A stretch of DNA of 64,000 nucleotides from Zhengitettix transpicula (GCA_037074705.1 CM073593.1:102633738-102697737), one strand, 5' to 3'; positions 1-9,848 are shown, counted from the first letter of the stretch. The notes: generated by a model not told the origin, from the letters alone. Numbers and translations: made by a program.

Positions 1-151
1 GTGTAATGGATCACTTGTCTTACAAGAAGTAACAGCTCCTCCGCCTCCAGAGCTCTTAAAGGTCCTACTGAAGATAGCTGTGTCATGTTCGGCGGATAAG
101 AGAAGTTAAATTTGATGAAACTAAAAGCCATGGCTGGTACTGAGCCTGTAT

Positions 152-178
152 GCGTGTGTGTGTGTGTGTGTGTGTGTG
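152..178. repeat. (TG)n microsatellite
   Basis: An almost pure run of alternating G and T, about 13 dinucleotides. It is a simple repeat. A 75-codon open frame starting at 150 owes its first residues to this run and is not considered a gene. Confidence 0.95.
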
Positions 179-2750
179 CCACCTGAGGAAGAATGAGGTC
201 GGGTCGTTTCCTGTGATGGATTACTGGGAAGTCTGGATTCCCCGAGGCTATTTATCAGAGCCCTTGCTCGCTTTCCCACCCTCCAAATTAAACAAGCTTC
301 TTCGCATAATGACTAATTACTTCGGGTCGACCTATTGTTCCTTTGGGGTTGTTGTGCGTACGCCCGGGCTGGGCTAATTACGGTAAATTACTAATTCGTC
401 TGACGAGCCTCCAGCAGGTCTCGCGAGGAAGTCATCTGTCCGTCAAGAAGTTCTCCATGCGTACGATCCTAAATTAAACACCGCGGCTCTCTGTGGGAGC
501 TGATATTTCATTTTGGCTTGATACGTTCCTTGTTCTCGACGTAAAGATCAGTATTAAAAATTGACAAAGTGTTTATACAAACAATTTTGTCATAACAAAA
601 TTAGTCTTGCAAAAAAAATTATCAATGCCTCAGTACATTTAAAAAAATTATATTGCAAGGATCTTGGAAATAAACTTGAGGAATAATGTACATCAATGAG
701 CTGTTAGGAATAAAAATCATTTTTATTATGAATAAAAATATTAATCTGCTTTATTCGAATTTTTTTAATAAAATGATTTTCATGTATTCATTTCTTCTAC
801 TGTAAAAACTAATTATATATTTTTTGGAGACCGATGCAACTAAAGAAACAATCGGCTGGTTTTTTGGATGAGGGACCACGTTAAGTAACAGCAAACGTTT
901 CGCTCGCATACTATAAGCATTTTCAGGGCTGAATCTAGCCTCAAAAGACGTCTTCGTACATAGTGACGACGGGAAAAGAAAACTGACCTTATTTATCTCT
1001 ACCTCTTTTATTTCTTTACTCGGGTTCTTGCGGGTCGGCCGGTTTGCCCTATATAAATTATATATTATATACGAACACGTGCTTTGTATCCAAGGTGACT
1101 CCGGTCATAGTCTATGGGAACAGAATATTTGCTCCTATTACAGGGATAGCGTATCCCTAATCTAGATTAAAATTCTGTGGTCCTCTTTTGTATTCCTATG
1201 ATATCACAAATATTCAGGAAGCATTATTTTTGATTTCCTGTGATTTTTATGATTATGGAGAGGTCTGTGACAACGGGAAAAGAAAATTGACTTATTTATC
1301 TGTACCTCTTTTATTTCTTTACTCGGGGTCTTACGGGTTGGACGGTTTGCCCTACATAAAGGTTTCCCTTACTCTCAATAATACTCTTTTTTACCATCCG
1401 TCCTGTCTGTCTCTTACTGACGGTAATAGAGTGGAAATTTTATTACTAATAAATATGGGGTATATACTGTTTTGCCTCTGTTGGAATCCTCAAATGCGTT
1501 TCTTTACAGCCTCATAATAGAGCAGACTTACACACATACATTTTTTATAAATATTTTTGGTCCGATTATGATGAATAATTACTTTTAAAAAATCGTTCCG
1601 TATATTATAAAACTTTTAAAGAGAAGCAACAGCAGAAACCTCAGCAAACAACGTGTTGCGGGATTACAGCGTCTTCACCCCACAGGGGCGCTTGAAAACG
1701 TATTTAGGCTCATGAGGAAACGTACGATTTTTGTTTTACTCGATAAACTTTAAAGTAATTTTTGCAAAATGTGTTGTCCAATTTTTTTGAACCAGAAACA
1801 ACTTTTGGTTACAGTGTTGCTGGTAAATAGCGCCTTTTAAGTTCTAATTCCATAGTCCAGTTCTTAATTACTTTTGTTATCCGATTGCGTTGCGTTTTTC
1901 ACGGAGCCGTTTATTAAATTATCCAATTAGTCCAAATTATTAATTTCAAAAAATTACACTTTCATTCTTCTTCTTCCTTGAGGTAAAGGTAAATGATATC
2001 CTCTATAATTTAAATGTGTTTCTTTCCTCTTTACAACTCTTTCTTGTGCGATCACGACGGGTGACTTCAGGTAAGACTATTTTTTGTCAAACCGAAGGCA
2101 ATTTTGGTTAATGAGATAATTTATAAGTTTGTTTTAAGTTAAGAAAACGTACTGTTATTTTGTAAAGAAAAGAATTGGCGAACATTAAGCGGAAATAAAC
2201 GGACGGTGCATAAACTTGGAACACAGAATGAGTTAAGTTCAATAGGTTAAATAGTTTTGCGGAACCAGCAAGCCGTGACTAATGCAAGTCGTAAAATACT
2301 TTAAAGAGTTCAACGAGGAAGCAACGATACTGCCTTTAACAAGTTTCTATATAAAAAAAACCACAGTACTTTGAACGGTCGAAGTTATGTGTGGTGTTGG
2401 ACTTGGACCAAATGAGTGCAGCCTTTGTTATTAGGGAAATAATTATTTTAACATCACCAATATAATTCTAATATACTATAAAAATATAAAATTGATTTTT
2501 TGATTTTACAATTATCATATTCGATTGAGGAAAACAACTATTTTGCAACAAGAACTTACAAAGAATGCGCGGACGTCACGATTGAGCAGAGAAAGGACAA
2601 ACAGCAACCATCCGCTGAGGTACAAAATTAAAGAACTTGCAATACATGTATTTTAGTACTTAAATGAACTATGCGTATGTAAACTGTGTAATCAAAGTGT
2701 GAACTATATATTTTCATCAAGTGTAAGAAAAATCAAGGGACTCTAAACGA
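179..2750. other. AT-rich non-coding stretch
   Basis: I see no gene here. The only longer frame (1188-1517, plus strand) has no recognisable motif and sits in AT-rich DNA. Two related segments of about 90 bp occur at 970-1060 and 1265-1355, both reading roughly 'gacgacgggaaaagaaaa' and then 'cttgcgggt', so part of this stretch is an old local duplication. A perfect donor-like CAG/GTAAGA at about 2069 has no supporting exon. Confidence 0.5.
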
Positions 2751-3420
2751 ACTCATAATGCAAAATAAAACAAAGAATCACTGTTTGCTCTTTCGAGACC
2801 AATTATCATTTATTATTATTAAAGAACATGAAAATATCCACAAACGTTTTTGGAGCGTTACGTTTCCACGTGGAAGTTCAATGGACATTGTAGAGAAATA
2901 CGTAGCATCTTCCTCATCCTTTCTCTTCGTCTGTTCCCTCACCATTCCCGTTTCATCTGTAACTACCCCCGCGGCTAATAATCTTTCCCCTAAACGGTTC
3001 CCGTGGCGATGGTCACGATAGAGTCGCCAGTGTTTCGTGGTGCCCGGTGCTAATGAGCTGTGGTAACGTTGGCCAGCCTTGGCGATGCTATCGACGGTCT
3101 GGCGAGGGGGCGAGACAATGGACTCCTCAGCCTCCGATCTGACGGAAGGGCGTGGTCCTGAAGGAACGATTTCCTTTCCTCGGCGGGGCACAAACACACA
3201 GCGTGACCGTTTCATTGTTAACATTGACACGAGCCCCCCTTATTTTACAGATAGTTGTTACTGGCCGTTGTTCGAGACACTGCAATTTATAATGCCGGCG
3301 GAGAAAACGTAATCGTGAGGAGGGAGAAAATCGAAGTAACAGACAAGCCACGTGCGAAATTACCTTCAAGCGTTCAATTTGCCAAGTTGTACATTCTGTC
3401 AACTATATAACGGGAGTTGT
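2750..3420. other. GC-richer unique block, no gene recognised
   Basis: Base composition rises clearly above the flanks. Overlapping frames exist on both strands (the longest is 150 codons, minus strand, 2778-3230), but none shows a domain, signal peptide or splice context that I recognise. It could be a regulatory element, an untranslated exon or an old repeat. I assign no function. Confidence 0.3.
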
Positions 3421-3744
3421 TCACCAGACCGAAACATAATCATCCAGCCTGAATGAGGAAACTTCCTTATTTTTTCCTAATATTCCTGCTATAATTTTGA
3501 TACGTTCACTGCAGTGAAGAAATAATATATAACCGATTCTATGATTAAATTTTTTTTAAAAAAAATTGCGATACTTTTACATAGCTGAAAAACGATTTAA
3601 ACAAATTAAATATTAATGCAAATATGTGAAAAAAGATCCAAATTAATATTTATAATGACCAAAAGGGTCGTGAGTAATAAAAATTAACCTTTATTTTTTT
3701 AAAAAAAATTACATTAATTTGGAAAAAAACAATTAATGATTTCG

Positions 3745-3804
3745 ATATAAAATATTAGTTCCTTTATAATAATATATAAAATATTAGTTCCTTTATAATA
3801 ATAT
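3745..3804. repeat. 29-bp tandem duplication
   Basis: The segment containing 'attagttcctttataataat' occurs twice head to tail with a 29-bp period, immediately left of the fold-back element at 3.9 kb. It is AT-rich and non-coding. Confidence 0.85.
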
Positions 3805-3904
3805 AAGATATTAAATAGTTGTATTTATCTGACATTAGTTGAATAAATATACAAATAAAATTAACGGGAACAAATACACAAGACCTTGCGTTCTTAAAAT
3901 GAAA

Positions 3905-4160
3905 ATCTTTACGTCTGATAGAAAATAATGAATAAGAAAGATAGCCAATACAGACCAAAAAATGGGCAATATAAATACCACACAACGTTTCTGGAATCCT
4001 TGTCCCTTTCGTCAGGTGCTAAGAAGAGCCTAGAGCGACACAACTGCACTGGTCAGATGACAACACTAGAAGCTTGAAAGGGACAAGGATCCCAGAAACG
4101 TCGTGTGGTATTCATATTACCCCCTTTTTTTGTTTTTATTGGCTATCTTTCTTATATCTT
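3905..4160. mobile_element. Family B fold-back: inverted Penelope-like 3' ends
   Basis: Two arms (about 3929-4015 and 4075-4160) are inverted copies of one sequence: the 'gaataagaaagatagccaat' end, a short tract, then the 'ccacacaacgtttctgg' and 'ccttgtccctttcgtcag' block. The loop carries the family marker 'gcctagagcgacacaactgc'. The same block follows a GIY-YIG endonuclease remnant at 61.3 kb, which ties the family to Penelope-like retroelements. No coding part survives here. The inverted arrangement fits the inverted terminal copies known in that class. Confidence 0.7.
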
Positions 4161-5167
4161 ACGTTCTTGTTTTGGAATTTCGTAAGTTGTACCAGTGTCA
4201 GATATTTGGTATTGAATATCTATAATAATTAAATGAAAAAAAATTTTTAAGTAGATACGAATCCGGGGTTATCGATGTCACTGAGTTTAATTATGATAAC
4301 CAGCTAATCTATGAATATGATTACTTTGAAAAAACCCATTTATAGAAGGACAATTATTTTACATTCGAATTTGACTGCAACTGGAGTAGTTCATAATTCT
4401 TTAATAATATTCCATTTTAAAAGCGTCCTTTGCATGACACGTGGAGTCCTCAAACATCTGGCTTTCTACGTCAAAGTTTCCTGAACGCCAGGTGTTTATT
4501 GTTTGAAACGTCGGTCTTTCAGAGTTTTACTTTGTGGAATTGACTTTTCGTATACGTTTATTTCTTTATTATTATTATTATATAAATATATGAAAGCGTC
4601 GGTGCAGCAAATTTGTAAGGGAAAGTATAGGTGTGTCGCAATTTAAAAGGAATCAAGCAGACAGTCAATTTCAGATATAATTCAACTTTATAATATTCAT
4701 TCACCATATAAAATTGTTAACGTTGAACTTTAAAAAAATCTTTGTTTCATTCAAAACAAAATTTAGGAAACATACTTAAAATTATAAAACACAAAGGTAT
4801 TAAATAGGACATTAATGGCATGGGGTTAAAAGTTAATTACAATTACTAAACAAATTTAATGTAGTGTTAATAGGAAATTTAATTTTTTTAAAAAAAATTC
4901 AGAAGAAAAAAATAACGGATTTAAAATGAAGTTAAAAAAGTTAGAAATTAATGAAATTGAAATTATTATTAAAAAAACAAGTTAATCAAAATCAATAACC
5001 TCCAATTAAATCCACTAATGTTCGACAAGGCAACCAAACATAATAGAATTAATTAAATAAAATACACAAAAAATTTAACTACTGGTATTTCCATATAATC
5101 AAAACTTAAAATTAACAAAACTTATGAGTTGCATTCCCATTAACTGTGTAAAACAGTTTGGACAGCC

Positions 5168-5169
<2 letters not shown>
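4161..5169. other. AT-rich non-coding stretch
   Basis: No gene is visible. A short segment near 4255-4310 ('aatccggggttatcgatgtc' and 'ctgagtttaattatgataac') matches the end of the family D repeat at about 60010-60050, so a fragment of that repeat lies here. The rest is A/T homopolymer-rich. Confidence 0.45.

Positions 5170-5216
<47 letters not shown>
5170..5216. repeat. (AT)n microsatellite
   Basis: About 23 uninterrupted AT dinucleotides; a simple repeat with no coding content. Confidence 0.97.
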
Positions 5217-5218
<2 letters not shown>

Positions 5219-5976
5219 TTTAAGTCTCCGCGACTGAATAATTCTTTATTATTTATGGTCTCTTAAATACTTATTATTACGTCAATAATTCTAATTAAAT
5301 AAATTGGTAACGATGCTGCTTTATTTTGTTCGCTTATTGTTGGAACTTATTTCGGGTAATTTCATGGTAATTGAAATGCCCTTGCGAAAAGTATCGTTGT
5401 TCTAGAACGCTGTCACTTGGCCCTCCCTCGACGACTTTGGAGCAGAAAAATTTCCATTACGTTGATGAGATTGCTGAGATGGGTGACTGCGTTACGAGGG
5501 AGGGATCACCAAGGAGGAGTATATTATTAGCAGTATGAAAGGACCCATCTGCAGGACGTAATTGATGGCACGTTCCGCCACAGCGCGACCCTGACCCGCT
5601 TATTCCAGGGCCAATGCCGAAATTTCGCAGCAACACTTGTTGCTCATTCATCTCTCGGACTCCCTCCCACGAAAAAAAGCTAACTCAAGACACGCATAAT
5701 AAACAACAGTCATCTGGAGAGATCTAATTCGTAAAGAAAAGGATTCACTAAAAGACAAGGGAGATGAATCTGAGGCTAATAAGACTAAGTAAATATTTAA
5801 CTTAAAATAGAGATGAATGAAAAATAGAGGTAGATTACGTGATAAAGGGTACAAAGGGGAAAGTATCAGAAGAAGTAAATGAAATCGTATTCTATTGAAA
5901 TCAAGAGCCAATAAAATAACAGAACTATTCAGCGGTAAAAAAATCTTTATATATATATTCAGACTATTGAGGAAAC
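5217..5976. other. Non-coding stretch with GC-richer core at 5400-5650
   Basis: The core contains CpG-bearing unique sequence with 64- and 87-codon frames on the minus strand. Neither shows a recognisable motif, initiation context or splice signal. I see nothing else here. Confidence 0.35.
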
Positions 5977-6312
5977 TTATAAATAAACAACATCCAATTT
6001 AAAGCCAGAAAAAATATATTTATTCATGGAAAATTAAACTACGTTTCGTCGCTAACTTTGCGACCTCTTCAGGTTGATTCGATTTCAAATCTCGCTGGAA
6101 CATAATATTATTTTTTTCTTTATTTAACTGAGATAAAAATTTTATACTTTCTGCCACGGCAGTCAAGGCAAAATGATCTGAGAGTATCAAAATCTTGTTA
6201 AATTTCGTCCTGAAGAGGTCGCAAAGTTAGTGACGAAACGTATATTTTAATTTTCCAGAAATAAATATATTTTTCTTATAACTTTAAATTTTGATGTTGT
6301 TTATTTATAAAT
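5977..6312. mobile_element. Short inverted-repeat element with hammerhead-like hairpins
   Basis: The arms (about 5977-6075 and 6208-6312) are inverted copies of each other over about 100 bp, sharing 'ggatgttgtttatttataa'-like outer ends and 'tttaattttcca'. Each arm carries the same inner motif (minus strand at 6042-6072, plus strand at 6210-6241): CTGAAGA, G, stem GTCGC, loop AAAGTTA, stem GCGAC or GTGAC, then GAAACGT. The single difference between the arms turns a C-G pair into a G-U pair, so the hairpin survives. The spacer of about 130 bp shows no coding sequence. Probably a non-autonomous derivative of a Penelope-like or other terminal-repeat retroelement. Confidence 0.6.
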
Positions 6313-7341
6313 AATACAGTTGTACCTGAGTTAAAGGCTTTAGTTTTCTTCCGGAATTGTCGTCGTTAAGGGAAAACGTCGTTAGTTGCTTTTAGCTGAG
6401 AATTAAGTGGAAACCGTTTAATTTGAATCTGATCCTCTCAACGACATCCTTAAAGTCCTTTATTACTTTGTAATGATTGTTGAGGATCTGAAAATGTGGT
6501 TCGTGAAGGACATAGATATAACATAAATCCTACCAAAACTAACTTATGTCTTGATAAAACGGCGATGGTAAACAAGTTGTCATGAGCTCCACAGCCACTT
6601 TCCCTCCGTCTAAAACGCTATATCATTTAACCTAGACAATGTTTCTTCAGAGTCCCATCTGTGTAAATCTTTATCCGTGGAACGTCGTTAACCGAGGAAC
6701 AACTGTACAAATATTTAAATACAATGTTTCTCAGTAGAGCAAACACAAAATTTTGTAGTATCGTAACTTATCTCCATAGAAAAAAAAACTACCGACTTTT
6801 ACCCGTAGCGCCGTGCACCGTACGTGACAACGAGGAATAAACCTACCTGAAAGAAAACCAAACAAAATGTTAGCTGTCTGTACGAGGTTATCGACACGAG
6901 GCGATTCTGATTTTCGGGGGGGGGGGGGGGGGGGAATAGCACTAAATTTAACGTATTAGATAGATTCTGTAGAGAAAGAAATATCGCGACAAATTAATTA
7001 TTAGTAAGAATGGATCGTGGAACAGTAAGAAAAGTAAACAAATTAATTAGATTTAATGACATAAAATATCGATTAACATCTAAATGAGTGCAAAGAAGCC
7101 ATTAATACTTGTAATTGAAGTGGTTGAAATTTGCTGAAAATAATGAAGGCATTTGTAGGTATTTTAAAAAAATAAAAATATTGATATACAATAGGCTTAA
7201 AATTACTGTGAGTAATTAAAGTAAATTATTACTATACTTTAATAATACTTATAATAAGCCAACAAATTTGTTTTTCGTTAGTCTTAACTTAGATACTCCT
7301 TATAATTACTTCTACATAATACGACCCGCTAACAACCGTAA
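6313..7341. other. Non-coding stretch with G19 tract and recursive-splice-like site
   Basis: No gene is visible. The uninterrupted G run at 6916-6934 (19 bases) is a simple repeat that could form G-quadruplex. On the minus strand, position 6847/6846 shows a pyrimidine tract and TTTCAG directly followed by GTAGGT, an acceptor and donor fused without an exon. The remainder is AT-rich. Confidence 0.4.
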
Positions 7342-7413
7342 GTTCGCAAGGTGTAATGGTTAGCACTCTGGACGTTGAACCCAGCGATTAGAGTTCAAAA
7401 CTCGGTGGAACCT
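7342..7413 (+). pseudogene. tRNA-Gln pseudogene (left flank)
   Basis: Aligns end to end with tRNA-Gln, but the acceptor stem (GTTCGCA against TGGAACC) is broken at several pairs and U33 before the UUG anticodon is G. Likely inactive; an outer decayed unit of the array. Confidence 0.8.
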
Positions 7414-7491
7414 AATATAGAGTTCCTTTATTTAACTGAGGTACCATTTATAATTAATTATTATATTCCAGCACACGTAAAAATGACGTAA

Positions 7492-7566
7492 GGTCCCTAT
7501 GTATAATGGTTGACACAATGGATGAGCTTGAATCCAGAAATCTAGGTTCAAAACTCTGTAGAACCT
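7492..7566 (+). pseudogene. tRNA-Gln pseudogene (left flank, strongly decayed)
   Basis: Starts 'ggtccctatgtataatggtt' and ends 'ctctgtagaacct'. The D and T arms are recognisable, but the anticodon arm (tggatgagcttgaatcca) carries extra bases. It is preceded by the old-type spacer. The next ~330 bp show no clear unit, so one or two copies were lost or decayed beyond recognition. Confidence 0.7.
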
Positions 7567-7895
7567 ATTATATACAGAGCAACACACAGTTTATTTACGT
7601 CATTTCGAAAATAATTTTTTTTTATGGAGAATTATCTTATAAAACGACATTAAAAGTTTATTTATAAATTGGTCTATTCCGTTTATGTTCACTCGTACTA
7701 TTCAGTAGCCACATAACTCCATATTGGATTCTCCCCACTGTCGAATCCCGTGATTGGTAATGGCGCGGCGAGCGGCAAAGTTTTAAATTACAAATTGAAG
7801 AAATACATTTTCTTTACATTATATTTACCTTTATTTAACTCAGATACTCACTTATAATTAATTATAGGATTTCAGTATCAGTAAAAATGTCGTAA

Positions 7896-7967
7896 GGTCT
7901 CATGGTGTAATGGTTAGCACTCTGGACTTTGAATCCAGCGATCCGAGTTCGAGTCTCGGTAGCACCT
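7896..7967 (+). tRNA. tRNA-Gln (UUG), first unit of the 138-bp core
   Basis: The D, anticodon and T arms are intact with loop CTTTGAA (anticodon UUG). The acceptor stem GGTCTCA against TAGCACC has two mismatches (4-69 and 6-67), so function is doubtful. The spacer before it is old-type and the one after is core-type, so this unit marks the left boundary of the homogenised core. Confidence 0.75.
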
Positions 7968-8033
7968 AATTTTATTTATTTTCTCTCATACTACCCGAGT
8001 CGATATAGAATTCAATGACAGTGAAGAGCAACT

Positions 8034-8105
8034 GGTCCCATGGTGTAATGGTTAGCACTCTGGACTTTGAATCCAGCGATCCGAGTTCGAGTCTCGGTGG
8101 GACCT
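8034..8105 (+). tRNA. tRNA-Gln (UUG), fully canonical
   Basis: All four stems pair perfectly: acceptor GGTCCCA/TGGGACC, D arm GTGT/GCAC, anticodon arm CTGGA/TCCAG with loop CTTTGAA, T arm CCGAG/CTCGG. No intron; CCA is not encoded, as expected in eukaryotes. TTTT follows at +4. It would read CAA. Only this copy and the one at 9414 are free of mismatches. Confidence 0.95.
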
Positions 8106-8171
8106 AATTTTATTTATTTTCTCTCATACTACCCGAGTCGATATAGAATTCAATGACAGTGAAGAGCAACT

Positions 8172-8243
8172 GGTCGCATGGTGTAATGGTTAGCACTATG
8201 GACTTTAAATCCAGCGATACGAGTTCGAGTCTCGGTGGGACCT
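8172..8243 (+). tRNA. tRNA-Gln-like unit with UUA anticodon, probably defective
   Basis: The loop is CTTTAAA, giving anticodon UUA, which would pair with the stop codon UAA. There are mismatches at acceptor 5-68 (G-G), anticodon arm 27-43 (A-G) and T arm 49-65 (A-G). Polymerase III boxes and terminator are present. It may be transcribed, but the combined mismatches argue for a pseudogene or a poorly stable tRNA. Confidence 0.6.
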
Positions 8244-8309
8244 AATTTTATTTATTTTCTCTCATACTACCCGAGTCGATATAGGATTCAATGACAGTAA
8301 TGAGAAACT

Positions 8310-8381
8310 GGTCCCATGGTGTAATGGTTAGCACTCTGGACTTTGAATCCAGCGATCCGAGTTCGAGTCTCGGTGAGACCT
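8310..8381 (+). tRNA. tRNA-Gln (UUG), one acceptor mismatch
   Basis: Canonical D, anticodon and T arms with anticodon UUG. The acceptor GGTCCCA/TGAGACC has one C-A mismatch at 5-68, a change shared by most core units. Confidence 0.85.
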
Positions 8382-8447
8382 AATTTTATTTATTTTCTCT
8401 CATTTGACCAGAGTCCATATAGAATTCAATGACAGTGATGAGCAACT

Positions 8448-8519
8448 GGTCCCATGGTGTAATGGTTAGCACTCTGGACTTTGAATCCAGCGATCCGAGT
8501 TCGAGTCTCGGTGAGACCT
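8448..8519 (+). tRNA. tRNA-Gln (UUG)
   Basis: Anticodon UUG, intact arms, shared C5-A68 acceptor mismatch. The first unit of a 276-bp dimer that is repeated without change from 8724. Confidence 0.85.
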
Positions 8520-8585
8520 AATTTTATTTATTTTCTCTCATTGGACCAGAGTCCATATAGAATTCAATGACAGTGATGAGAAACT

Positions 8586-8657
8586 GGTCCCATGGTGTAG
8601 TGGTTAGCACTCTGGACTTTGAATCCAGCGATCCGAGTTCGAGTCTCGGTGAGACCT
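8586..8657 (+). tRNA. tRNA-Gln (UUG), D-loop variant
   Basis: Anticodon UUG with an A to G change in the D loop (TGTAGTGG), inside the A box but compatible with its consensus. C5-A68 mismatch. Second unit of the 276-bp dimer. Confidence 0.85.
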
Positions 8658-8723
8658 AATTTTATTTATTTTCTCTCATTTGACCAGAGTCCATATAGAA
8701 TTCAATGACAGTGATGAGCAACT

Positions 8724-8795
8724 GGTCCCATGGTGTAATGGTTAGCACTCTGGACTTTGAATCCAGCGATCCGAGTTCGAGTCTCGGTGAGACCT
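8724..8795 (+). tRNA. tRNA-Gln (UUG)
   Basis: Identical, including its spacer, to the unit at 8448; anticodon UUG, C5-A68 acceptor mismatch. Confidence 0.85.
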
Positions 8796-8861
8796 AATTT
8801 TATTTATTTTCTCTCATTGGACCAGAGTCCATATAGAATTCAATGACAGTGATGAGAAACT

Positions 8862-8933
8862 GGTCCCATGGTGTAGTGGTTAGCACTCTGGACTTTGAAT
8901 CCAGCGATCCGAGTTCGAGTCTCGGTGAGACCT
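8862..8933 (+). tRNA. tRNA-Gln (UUG), D-loop variant
   Basis: Identical, including its spacer, to the unit at 8586, with the same TGTAGTGG D loop; anticodon UUG. Confidence 0.85.
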
Positions 8934-8999
8934 AATTTTATTTATTTTCTCTCATTTGACCAGAGTCCATATAGAATTCAATGACAGTGATGAGCAACT

Positions 9000-9071
9000 G
9001 GTCCCATGGTGTAATGGTTAGCACTCTGGACTCTGAATCCAGCGATCCGAGTTCGAGTCTCGGTGAGACCT
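9000..9071 (+). tRNA. tRNA-Gln (CUG)
   Basis: The loop CTCTGAA gives anticodon CUG, which reads CAG. The body is otherwise identical to the UUG units, so the second glutamine isoacceptor arose here by one base change at position 34. C5-A68 mismatch. Confidence 0.85.
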
Positions 9072-9137
9072 AATTTTATTTATTTTCTCTCATTTGACCA
9101 GAGTCCATATAGAATTCAATGACAGTGAAGAGCAACT

Positions 9138-9209
9138 GGTCCCATGGTGTAATGGTTAGCACTCTGGACTCTGAATCCAGCGATCGAAGTTCGAGTCTCG
9201 GTGAGACCT
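9138..9209 (+). tRNA. tRNA-Gln (CUG), damaged T arm
   Basis: Anticodon CUG. The T stem reads CGAAG against CTCGG, losing pairs 50-64 and 51-63, and the C5-A68 mismatch is also present. Likely weak or inactive. Confidence 0.7.
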
Positions 9210-9275
9210 AATTTTATTTATTTTCTCTCATTTGACCAGAGTCCATATAGAATTCAATGACAGTGAAGAGCAACT

Positions 9276-9347
9276 GGTCCCATGGTGTAATGGTTAGCAC
9301 TCTGGACTCTGAATCCAGCGATCCGAGTTCGAGTCTCGGTGAGACCT
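9276..9347 (+). tRNA. tRNA-Gln (CUG)
   Basis: Anticodon CUG with intact D, anticodon and T arms and the shared C5-A68 mismatch. The three CUG units are adjacent, consistent with local spread of one mutation. Confidence 0.85.
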
Positions 9348-9413
9348 AATTTTATTTATTTTCTCTCATACTACCCGAGTCGATATAGAATTCAATGACA
9401 GTGAAGAGCAACT

Positions 9414-9485
9414 GGTCCCATGGTGTAATGGTTAGCACTCTGGACTTTGAATCCAGCGATCCGAGTTCGAGTCTCGGTGGGACCT
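9414..9485 (+). tRNA. tRNA-Gln (UUG), fully canonical
   Basis: Same sequence as the copy at 8034, with all stems perfect, and preceded by the same 'ctacccgagtcgatatag' spacer variant. Like that copy it is followed by a UUA unit. Confidence 0.95.
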
Positions 9486-9551
9486 AATTTTATTTATTTT
9501 CTCTCATTTGACCAGAGTCGATATAGAATTTAATGACAGTGAAGAGCAACT

Positions 9552-9623
9552 GGTCGCATGGTGTAATGGTTAGCACTGTGGACTTTAAATCCAGCGCTCA
9601 GAGTTCGAGCCTCGGTGAGACCT
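9552..9623 (+). tRNA. tRNA-Gln-like unit with UUA anticodon, probably defective
   Basis: Loop CTTTAAA (anticodon UUA). It shares the GGTCGCA acceptor 5' strand with the unit at 8172 but has its own further changes: G-G at 27-43, G-A at 5-68, A-G at 50-64. Last unit in exact 138-bp register. The old-type spacer follows it. Confidence 0.6.
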
Positions 9624-9705
9624 AAAATATATTTTTTTTCCTTAACTAAGATAATATTATTATTATTAATAATTATAAGATTCAAGCACTCGTAAAATGG
9701 CAAAA

Positions 9706-9770
9706 GGTCCCATTGTTTAATGGTTAGCACACTGAACCCTAGCGACCCTAGTTCAAATCTCGGTAGGACA
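9706..9770 (+). pseudogene. tRNA-Gln pseudogene, anticodon arm deleted
   Basis: The 5' half (ggtcccattgtttaatggtt) and T arm (gttcaaatctcgg) remain, but the anticodon arm is shortened to ACTGAACCCTAG. It cannot fold as a tRNA. Confidence 0.8.
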
Positions 9771-9848
9771 ATATATTTCTTATTTATTTTACTCGAATAC
9801 TATTTATAATTAATTTTTAGTTTTCAGAACACGCATATACCTCAGTAA

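Noticed and set aside
2060..2080. CAG/GTAAGA preceded by a pyrimidine tract, as a recursive splice site on the plus strand
   Set aside because: The tract is separated from the AG by a purine-containing stretch and no plus-strand gene is in evidence.
2778..3230. 150-codon minus-strand frame, the longest in the window
   Set aside because: No domain, signal peptide or splice context; several alternative frames are also open across the block.
7896..9623. CRISPR-like array (regular 138-bp spacing with identical blocks)
   Set aside because: The repeats are 72-nt tRNA genes, the spacers are near-identical to each other, and the DNA is eukaryotic.
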